DNA of 64,000 bases. Origin: Oreohelix idahoensis. Taxonomy: Eukaryota > Mollusca > Gastropoda > Stylommatophora > Oreohelicidae. The stretch spans positions 186,001 through 250,000 of the forward strand of contig JAMPIV010018961.1 of assembly GCA_024509875.1 (NCBI GenBank). Reading direction: 5' to 3'. Under the pieces are notes generated by a model that was given only the letters and a program-made list of their open reading frames with translations, was not told where the DNA came from and ran no database searches. This document shows positions 36,427 through 47,700 of this stretch, one piece after another (the first letter of the stretch is position 1; every line of letters starts with the position of its first letter). Position numbers and translations under genes: made by a program.

Positions 36427-39400
36427 GTATCCTTTTAACCAGTGTTATTATTAGGCTACTTGTTTGGTTTAGTTATATAATGTATAGGCCTACTTTTACA
36501 GTAATAACAAACATGTTATAAGGTGATAAATAATGAAATATGAGTTTACGACCAAACTGAGATAAGCGAAGTGCGTTTCTTTGCTTGGTTAAATGCATCA
36601 TTCATTCATTAGGGACCGAAGACGCAGCAAGAGAGATGAATGCAGTCAGCGACTCATAGCTTGACTGCTGCGTCAGGGTCAGCGAATCAGAGCTGACCAA
36701 GACCTTATTCCACCTCCAAGTGGTGGTCCTGGAAACAGGCTGCATCACTGCAGTCTGGCCGAGAGAGTAGGGATCGAAGAGGGAAGGCAAACCTGGTCCC
36801 AAAACTTGCCGTGCTGAAGTCGGATGTGTCGGGCCGAAAGACGCAAATATCGCATCTTCGCTGTAAACGGCGGCACAACGCAACCAACGTCCTTTTCAGG
36901 ACGAACGAGGAAGAAGAAGATTCATTCATTACCCTCTAGTGATTGAAATAAAAAAAATGAGGGAGATGTGTATTCAATGACATCCTAATAAGTTGCCCAC
37001 GTCGTTAGGATTTCTAACTTCTGCTCCTTCTTCCTGTGTCATTTAATTGTTTTTATAAGGTCATATTGAACACATGATCTTCGTACACTCTCAGACGTCT
37101 ACTTGAATCTTTTCAAAGAAAGCAGTAGTCAGTTACACTGATCGGTAGTTCCTATCTTTAGCTTGTTGAATAGATGGTATCTCATTCTGTTGTGGCCAGT
37201 GTGGAGTCTGAACATTACCACTTGTTCTCTTCTGTTGAGCTGGTAGTATGCTCTACAATCCAATTTTTTCTGTATCTGATTCTGACAAAACTCATTGCCT
37301 CCTCGAAAGTTATGCTTGTATCAGGCTGAGGTAGATTTCCACCTTCTTTTACCAATCTGTTAGCCTCTTCATTGCCGGTGATGTTACAATGAGATGAGAT
37401 CCATTGGATCACAACACTTTTGAATCGTTGACATAGTTTGTGGAGCACTATTCTGAGGTCATCCAGGTCTGTATGTATTATTTTGGCTTTTCAACATTGC
37501 AATTACTGACTGTGCATCGGTAAAGAAAGCAGCGTGTGTCTCTGCTTTCCTCGGTCATTATAAACTCTACTGCAGTTTTCAAGGCCTCTGCATCTGCTCT
37601 GAAGTTACTTGAGAACTGTCCTGTTGCCACTGACAGCTTTTTTTTGTGCACCAGTACTTAAGGTCAGAAAGACACCTCCACCTCCATTTTCTGTTGCATT
37701 TGTTGCAGATTTGCTGATTCCACTGTACTTCATTTCAGCCCCCTATTCAGTAGATTCCTTGAGCATCTGACTGACATTTCTCACAGGTCTGATCAACTAT
37801 GGTTGTTCACTTGAATGATCTTAGGCCATTTTGGGACCTCAGACACTTAGGTGACAGCTATCCACTCATGTCATGACAAGAACTTGCTTTCCTTTGGATA
37901 ATCATTTGATTTTGGAAATGGGTTGTTATTCTCCTAATGAATTGAATGCTCAAGCATCATTTCATTTAATCTCTGCTATTCAGTGGCTGATCACTATTTC
38001 AGTGCCTTTTTGTTTGTTATATCTAGCTTTTTCTGGTTTTTTTCTTCTTGTTGTTTGTGTTTTTGTTTCCCCTGTGTTACTTTTTTGCTGTCTCCTCTTC
38101 AGACTTCCACATTGGCAATTTTGCACATTGATAGCACAGGCGTATTGTTTACATTTATTTCATTTTTTTGTCATTTCATGTTCCTCTTCGCATTTCTTTT
38201 TGCATTGATATTTCTTTCTGTCTGGTTCTGTATTTTTACTGGTTTTTTCAGTGTTACTTTTTCCTTGTGCTACCTGTTTCCTTTTTCTTGCAATCTTTCT
38301 ATGTAGCTCATATTTTTATACCTGTCTTTATTTCTTGTCTTGATCATCTGTTTGTGACTGGTTAACGAAGGGTAGACCAGAAACATCCCATGCTTTGATT
38401 GTGTTGCTCTGTTGTAAAACCCACTCAATACCAATTATTGTTTTTTGCTGTATCTTCAGTTTCACTGCAGCTCCCTTTATTATTTAACATTAATTTAGCC
38501 AATTAGAGTTCTTCATACATAACACGCTCAGCTGCTTGCAACCAATCAAGGCTCATTTCTCAGAATATTTAGTCTAATTCTCTCTTAGTTCAAGCTGTGC
38601 CACAATCACATGTTTGTACATTCTTGTTCTCTTGAACATTTTTTCCATTGTCAGGAAAACAGCCTGCAGCCGGTAGTGCATCTCAGGTATAGAGGAAAAG
38701 CATTTGCTTGGATGTAAAGCAGCAAGTGTTAAGGCGGCTGGAAGCAGGTGAGGATCAGGTGGACGTGGATGCTTTTTTGAACTTTGGCGAATTCAGTGAT
38801 AATGGCCTTAAATGCGAGCAGTGCAGTATGGCAATGAAAGGTGTTCTCAGTATTATTTCCTGCTATTGAGAACTGCTTCATGAGATGAAACATATCCCAG
38901 ACCTAAGGGTCTTTTATATTTGGACATGCGCCCTAATATAACCGACTAGGTTGAACGGGACGCGCCTCGCCAATACGAGGCAAAACATATTAATTAAAAA
39001 AAATGAGATGAAACTTAAGTAAAGACAATCAACTCTTGATGCCTACTTCACAAAGAAGTGAACTTTATGGAAGACAGCTGCAGCTGTTGAGATTTGTTGC
39101 GGTTTTACAATCATTCAGTAAAGGTTCATTATTGTACTCTTACTATATATATTACACCCATGAATTATATACAGATCTATAACCTTTAATCTGAACACTC
39201 AAAAATAAAAATATTCCAAAATTTAGAGTTTCTTTTGGGCTACTTTTTATCACAATTTTGAAGATATTTGATAATTTTGTGCTAATTTTAGCATGCATTC
39301 AATTTGGGCTATTTTGGGCAAATTTGTGCGACTTTTCAAATGAATTGGGCGACTTTTGAAAACTGGAAAAATCCAGTTTCCGAAACAAAGCTGTGCCCGA

Positions 39401-41710
39401 GGATTTTAGTTAAAAGGTTACAGATGTGTGTGTATGTGTATACACACACAATAATAAAAATAACCCCTTCAGTCATAACTGACTATGGGAATGCGCCCCT
39501 GAGGTGTCAGCCATCAGCTGTTTATTTTCCTGGTACTCTTTTCGACGTTTTCTCCTCTCTTCTGCTTGTGTGAGCTTCTTTTCGCCCAGTCTGAGGTGGC
39601 GCCGTAAATAGCATCGCCACTTGGTGCAATCGGCAGCTTCATCCTCCCACGTTGCTGGATTTATGTCCAGTGCCCTCATATCTCTCTTGCACACATCTTT
39701 AAACCTCAGCTGCGGTCACCCAACTGTTCTTTTGAAATCTGCTAGTTGTCCATAGAAGATATCTTTCGGTATGCGACCATCTTTCATGCGGCGGACATGG
39801 CCAAGCCAGCGTAGTCTGCTCTGTCTAAGCAGTGTATACATGCTATGAAGAACAGCACCTGACTACACCTCGACATTTGTCACTTTATCTTTCCATGAGA
39901 TGCCGAGGATGTGGCATAGACACTGTAAATGGAAGTTATTGAGTCTTCTTTCTTGCTTAGCATAGATTGTCCAGGTCTCGCTGCCATATTGGAGTCTGCT
40001 GGTGATGCAGGCGTTATATACCGCAGCTTTGGTCTTTGTTGTGAGTTTGGAGTTTCCCCACACACGCGATGTGAGGCTGGCAAAGGTAGCTGCAACTTTG
40101 CCAATGCGGCTGTCAATTTTATTGTCTAGTGAGAGTTTGTCATTGATGGTAGACCCCAAGTATGTGAAGTGGTGCATCACTGCCAATTCGTAGTTATCGA
40201 TAGTGATAACTGGTACAGCATCCACATCCTGACTCAGCACATTCGTTTTCTTTAGACTTATTGTGAGACCAAAGTCCTTGCATGCTCAGTTGAAGCGATT
40301 CATCAAGCTCTGAAGCTCCTGTTGGCTTTGAGTGACGACTGCAGCGTCATCAGCGAACAAGAAGTCTCTTATAGTGACCCTTCTGATTTTTGTTTTTGCC
40401 TTCAGCCTTGAAAGATTAAATGGACAGCCATCTGACCTAGTGTGAAGGCATATTCCTATATATATATATAACCCCATAAAGCACTGTTTCACTCAATGCT
40501 CACAGTTCTAGGACTGTATCCTGAGCACTAACCGGGATATCACTGTATTTTGGAATTAATGTTGTAATGACTAATAATATTAAATTTGTCCTTAATGAAA
40601 GTAACAGAGAATACAAGAAACGGAAAGACTTGTACTCACAAAATATATGGACTTGCCGTGCAACAGGACATATAAACTTGACCCATGAGGAGGCTTACAA
40701 GTCAGAGACCGTGGTAATGGAGCATCTGGCATCTCAGTTCCCAAAGTGCTTTGAGAAAGATGTCTTGCAGCTAATTCATCATAGTAAGTTTCATTATTTG
40801 CTGAAGTGTGCAGTTATAACAGGTTTAACTCTTTAAGTCCCAATCGACTTTATAAAGGCTCAGGGGTTAGACGCGCTTGGCCCAATCGACTTTAAAAAGC
40901 CTTTAGTAATATGTGCCTCTGTTTGAGACTGTTTCTAACACAAACCACCCAAAACGTCATTTCCGACTGCAAGTACTTTCTTTTAAATACCGCACGTGTT
41001 TAAGAGTGAACATGTTTCTGTTTTGAGATATTTATTTTAGATTTTTAAAGCGATTTTTTTTAGCGCATATCCTCCATTTTACCTTCAATAACTAATCATT
41101 TTTTTAAAGCGCATATCCTCCATTTTACCTTGAATAACTAATCATTTTTCAATGAAAGCTTTTATACTTGTAGCACAAGAGTAAAGTACATCCAATTACC
41201 TTCAGTTTCATATACAACAACAAAGTTATTTATGCATATGAACATTTTTAAAAATTATTTCCAAACAACAACAATAAAAACGCACTGGGGTGGCCATTTT
41301 TGCTTGGGCCAAACCCACTTTTTTGCTTGGGACTGAAAGAGTTAAGGCTGACATTTTAAAGCAGAGGGCAGAGTAGTGCAGGGCAAGAGGTAATTATGCA
41401 TGTCTATCTTAAACCATAATATACACGCATGAGTGTGTATCATTACCATCAGCCAAAATGCTTGTTGCCACGTGTAGTTCCCAGGGGACTCTGAAGAGAC
41501 AGAAAGAATAGGACTACTCTCAGGCATGTCGTACAAGGGGACTAATATGAGGTGGTGTATGGGGCAGACAGCTTCATCATTTCAAACAAATTGCCACAGA
41601 AACAACCTTTACAAGAGCATGTGAATGCTTGGTGCAGCCTTCCTGCAAAGGGACCAGCTACAGTGGTGACTACGTGCTTCGTAAGTAGCGCAAAGGAACA
41701 CAATGATGAT

Positions 41711-41750
<40 letters not shown>

Positions 41751-44700
41751 GGTAAAAACATAACGTTCGCCAATCGACATGTGGCAAATAGGCAACAAAA
41801 GTATGTTCAGTTGGGTTATTAGATCTGGCATGATAGTGAACGCAAATTTCATGAAAAAATTTTAATCATTTTTCCACCGGGATTACGTATATTGATATGC
41901 CCAGCCTGTCCTGTTTCGTTCATATCCATATGGTTCAACAGGCCTACAAAATTCAGACATTCAGACAAATTTTGACCTGTTGGTCAGACAGAAAGATTGC
42001 AAGGTTTCGGCATTGATTTAAAAAAAATTATTATTGAGCTTTCTTGATGTGTTTGACACAAAGCAAGAATCTTCTTCTTGCATCCATAGCCGATGGCTGT
42101 CATAGCAGTCAGTGGCCATCAACCCTATTGGCGTCTTGTAGGGCAGCAACAAACTGCTTCAACTTTACTCTGTCGATGGCCATCTTTCATGCAGTGCCCC
42201 AGCTCTGATTCATTCTTTGCATCTCGGCTTCCATAGTTCTCCACCAAGTTGTTTTTGGTCGGCTATCTCTTTCCTTCTGGGGTCCATAGCATAGCTGTTC
42301 TTGTGATGGCATCGGGGTCTCGTCTGAGGACTTGACCAACCCAACTCCATCGTCTGTCAGCTATGATGGTGTGCATATCTTCTAGGTTGTACCAAGTCGG
42401 CAGTAATTTTTTGGTGATGTTATTTGGTCAAAAGATGCAGAGAATTTTCCTTAGGCAGACTGTGTGGAAAGAGGACAATTGTGACATTTCCTTCTCTGTT
42501 ACTCTCCAGCATTCCGCACCATAGAGAAGCACAGAAAGTACACAACTCTCATACTTGTATAATCTTAATTTTGTGTTTATGCTGTACTAAGGAGACTTCC
42601 AGATGTTGTTTAGACTAGCAAAGGCTGATCTCACTTTTTTCATTCTGCTTGAATAAAGTTATTAAAAAGAAGTTAGGAATTCTCCAATTTAAGCAATGTA
42701 GCAAGGAATCTTGTTTGAATTTATGTGGCAAACGAATTATGAAATTCGCCACCTCTGTGGCTTGGCTGAAAATCATGTAGACCACACTAGTCTTAAGGTA
42801 TTTTGAAAAAAAAACACGAAGTCAATGAAATAATATCATCAGCGTCATCATTTTTCCTTGCACTTCTTATGGAGCGTAGAGCCACCAGTGCAGCTGGTCC
42901 CCTTGCAGGAGGTCTGCACTCAAGTATTCACATGCTTGCAGAAGTGCTTTCTGTGGCAATTTGTTTTACATGATGGGACCGAAGACGCAGCAAAAGAGAT
43001 GAATGCAGTCAGTGACTCATAGCTTGATTACTTGCGTCAGGGTCAGTGAACCAGAGCTGACCAAGACCCTACTCCACCTCCAAGTGGTGGTCCTGAAAAC
43101 AGGCTGCATCACTGCAGTCTGGCCGAGAGAGTAGGGATCGAAGAGGGAAGGCAAACCCGGTCCCAAACAAATGCAGTGCGGAAGTCAGATGTGTCGGGCC
43201 GAAAGGCACAAATATCGCAGCTTCGGTGTAAACTGCGATACAACGCACCCAACGTCCTTTTCAGGACGAACGAGGAAGAAGTCTGACATGATGAGGTTGT
43301 CAGCCCAATGCACAACTACGTATTAGTCACCTTATACGACGTGCCGGAGGGTACAGTAGTCCTGTTCTTTCTTTGCCTCTTCAGAGACCCCCTTGGAACT
43401 ACACAGGGCAGTGAAACAATATGCTTTTTTTTTTTCAATCATGGCTAACAGTTGAGAGAACATTTTATAATATTCTTTCGTTCTTACTTTTGAATGAGAT
43501 GGCTGTGTATGTTTCCAGGCACTGCCAGCCTGGAAGCCATTGTGGATAAAGCTTGGTGGAAGCTGCACCAGCAGTTCATCATTGGAGAGAGGGTGAATCT
43601 CAAGGTCAAAGTTGCAGACAGGCTGTAAGTTCATATGCAGTAGTTACTAAAATGTATTTAAAGTGCTTTATTCGTATACCGAGCGTCTGATTGGCTAAGT
43701 GGTTAAAGCGCTTCTTGGCCACATAGTTACTGAATTCCTACATCCAAAGCTGGTAGCGAAACGCTAAAATCTACCTAGCTGTGAATGGGTACCTAACTCT
43801 GCTCTTCAGTTAGGGAAGGCAAGGAAGTGACTGGAACCCCCACCACCACCTCATAAAGCTTGACCTAGTATAGTGAAGTCTCTAACACTATGGCAGTAGT
43901 AACTGGAGTATGTATCAACGGGAACAACGCTTCTTGGTTTCAATCTCAGAACCTGCTGTATGTTTGCCGCTGAGAGGCAATCACTCTAAGCGCTTAGCCA
44001 GTTGGATGCTCGACTGGCAAAATGCTTAAAATTTACAGAGGAGAAGAGCCAAAACAAGCAATGGGTATGTGAAGACAAGACCTAGAGGTCGATGTTAAAA
44101 AAAAATAGGAATCATATGGACAGAGATACTATTACCACTCTATGTTTGACATAGGTTAAAAAAGACTGGCTAGCAGAATATGTAACATGAATTTACAGTT
44201 AAGAGACAGACAAGCAAAAGGTTTGTGAAGACAGAACCTGGAGGTCAACAAATGAGAAGTTCATAATCACATAGGCAGCAATAGAAATATGTGCCATTTG
44301 GCATGTATCTGAGATCAATAGATAGACGTTCTAAATGTAGATGATGGAAATGAAGCCCAAATATCAAGTTTCTGTGATTGTTGTAAGACTTTCTTGTGAC
44401 TCGCTGCTGTCACGATTTTTCAGATATTATAAATTTAAATACATGCTCTTTTGTTTTAATCTGTTCAGGATTCCAGCAAAAGTGATTACAGTTGATTCTA
44501 GTATCGTGGATATTATACCAACCACTTCTACATGTGATTCTCCATCGAGTGACAAAGAAAACAGCGCAGATGAAAAAGAGAAGGAAAAGTCCCCTAAGAA
44601 ATGGATACCACCAAAGGTATTGATGATGATGTGTCAGACGGTCATCTTTTTAATGTGAATTTCAGGAAGTCAGAGGGCAAACGTTAACAGTGTGTCCTGT

Positions 44701-47700
44701 ATTAAAGTCAGGATATCACTTCTCAGCGTTCTAAGTGTTAAAATTTTTTTTTTCTGCTCATCATCATTACGTGCCATGCTAACTGGCATTGGTAATCATT
44801 CTGTTTTACCTATGGAAAGAATCGGGGGCTACTGCTCCATCACGCAGTCATAATAATAATAGCCCCTTCAGTCATAACTGACTATGGGAATTCACCCCTG
44901 AGGTGACAGCCCTCAACTGCTTATTTTCCTGGTGTTCCTTTCGACGTTTTCTCCTCTCGTCTGCTTGTTGTGTGAGCTTCTTTTCGCCCAATCAGGTGGC
45001 GCCGCAGATAGCATCGCCACTTGGTGCGATCGGCAGCTTCATCCTCCCAGGGTGCTGGATTTATGTCCAGTGCCCTCATGTCTCTCTTACACACATCTTT
45101 GAACCTCAGCTGCGGTCGCCCAACTGCTCTTTTGCCATCTGCCAGTTGTCTATAGAAGATATCCTTCGGGATGCGACCATCTTCCATGCGGCGGACATGG
45201 CCAAGCCAGCGTAGTCTGCGCTGTCTAAGCAGTGTATGCATGCTTTGAAGGCCAGCACATGACAACACCTCGACATTTGTCACTTTTTTCCACGAAATGA
45301 TGAGGATGTGGCGTAGACACCGTAGATGGAAGGTATTGAGCCTTCTTTCTTGCTTAGCATAGCATAGGCAGTCATAGGAGGTGACTAATACAATGTGCAT
45401 GGGGTTGGCAACCCCATCATATGACAGATTGTGACAAACCACTGCTACAAGAGCACATGCTTTGATGCAGGCATCCTCCTAGAACCCAGCTTAAACGGTG
45501 GATCCATGTTCCGTAGGAAGGAAAACAATGATAATGTTGACAATTTTCACATTATATAGCTTAAAAAATTTGTGTAATGTAATTTTTTTTAAATGTGAGG
45601 CAGCCTGCTTTTTTACAGCTACGGCCATAACATCTTACAGTTTTGTGACATGTTTTGTTGTGTATATGCCTGTCTCATCATCTGTGTCTTAGCATTTCTT
45701 TCAGACCTGTATGTTATCCATGCATCATCGCAATGAACCTTTCATTTTGTTCTGTATGGAGCTGTTTTTCTCAGTTCTTTCTGTAGGCAAATTCTTATTG
45801 TTGTTGTCGATATCAACTCCGCCTAGGTCTCAAGCCCGGCTGAAAAAGGAGGAGGGCGTCCTGCATGGAGGCCGTAAGGAGGCAGCCCCTCCACCATGCA
45901 AAGGCACAACAGGCCAATCACCTGTTTGCTTTAAAACATGATTACACGAACTAGAAGAGAGAAAACCGGACTGATTCTAAAGGCGACGAACTGGAACGGA
46001 CTACGACTTATGGAACATGGAACACAAGAAGTATAAATGGGAAAGAAGAGGAGCTGGTGGAAGAGATGAGGAAAGCAAAATTAGAAATCCTGGCTATAAC
46101 GGAAACAAAGAAAAAGGAACACGGAGTCATGGATCTCGATGGCAACACGCTGCTCTACAGTGGTGTACCCACGTCTGAAAGAGCTAAAGGGGGCGTGGGT
46201 TGCATTGTGGCCAAAAACCAGAAAGATAGTATCAAGGGATGGAACTTTGTCTCGGAGCGCATTATGGTTGTAAAACTAAAAGAAGGAGAAACCATAGTCA
46301 ACCTGGTCATAGTGTATGGACCAAATGAGGATGAGAGAGCAGAGGTCAAGGAGGAATTCTTCGAGCTGCTTCAAAGGACAGTGGATGACTGCCTAGATGA
46401 AATTATCATGCTCGGAGATTTCAATGCCAGAGTTGGAAATGACCATGCTAGATGGGGTGGAGTTATCGGAAGATATGGAGAAGATACTCTCAATGACAAT
46501 GGAAAGCGACTCCTTAGATTCTGCAGTGAGCAGAATCTGATCATTACAAACACAAAGTTCCCCCCATAAGCGCATACATGCATACACTAGATGTGAACCA
46601 ACAGAGAATGAAAAGTTAGTGATCGACTATGCCATTGTTAGGAGGAGCTCATTCAAATATGTCCGGGATGCAAGAGTCTGGAGGGGGCCAGAGATTGGAA
46701 GTGATCACTACCTGCTTACAATCAAAAGAACAACTGAAAGAGTTGCTCAGCCTAGGAACTGCCCAACATCACGCAAGAAGCCAAGTAAACAAACGGGAGA
46801 AATGAGCATTAAGACCTACAAGCTGAGAGAGCCAGAAATTAAGACCAGATATCAGGGGCTTATTGCTTCAGCGGTGAGAAACACAGAAGAACAACCTGAT
46901 GACTTGGAAACCCTCTGGCTTAAATTCAAGGACATCATAAAGACAGCTGCTGCAGAAGCATGTGGTGAAGTCCGACTTGGGAACAAGAGAAAGAGGACAC
47001 CTTGGTGGACAGAGGAAGTCAAAGAGAAAATAAGAAGAAAATGGCATGGAAACAATACTTAGTAGCTAAAAACACAGCAGGACAAATAGAGAAATATAGA
47101 GAATATGTGATACTAAGAACAGAAGCAAAGAACAAGGTGCTAGCAGCAAAACAGAAGTCCTGGGAAGAGTTTGGAGAAAAGCTAGAAAAAGATGCGCAAG
47201 AAAACCAGAAATTGTTCTATAAGACCCTAAAGAACATGAGGAAGGAAAAACAATGCCCTCTCAAATTTTTAAAGGACAAGCAAGGCAAATTGCTTACTGC
47301 CCCGAAGGAAGTAATGGAAAGATGGAAAGAATATTTCTCAGAACTCCTTGATGGTGAGCAAGGTCAAGCATCAGAAATGATAACCACTAGCACAGAAGAG
47401 AAAACCAATGGTGATGAAGATGACATAAAGATGGAAGAACTGAAGGCAGCACTGGAGAAAATCAAGATGGGCAAAGCAGCTGGGCGTGATGGTATTATAA
47501 CACCAGAATGGTTAAGTACATGGGAGCATCAGGCGACCTATTACTCTTAAGGGTCCTACAGGCAGCGCATGGTGCAACAAGACCATACCAAAGGATTGGG
47601 AGATTGCCATCATAACACCAATTTTCAAAAAGGGTGACAATCGACAATGTGGAAACCATAGAGGCATATCCCTTCTCAGTGTCCCTGGTAAAATCTACTC

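Noticed and set aside
41542..41787. Polyproline / polyglycine frames
   Set aside because: They are produced by the 39-G tract.
43332..43634. 100-codon minus frame over BAZ1B exon 3
   Set aside because: It is the shadow of a conserved + strand exon; no family motif on the minus strand.
45815..45900. HDV-like ribozyme at the 5' end of the full-length RTE element
   Set aside because: A P4-like hairpin and a CGTAAGG word are present, but P1 and P3 cannot be formed in the right order, so the match is no better than chance.
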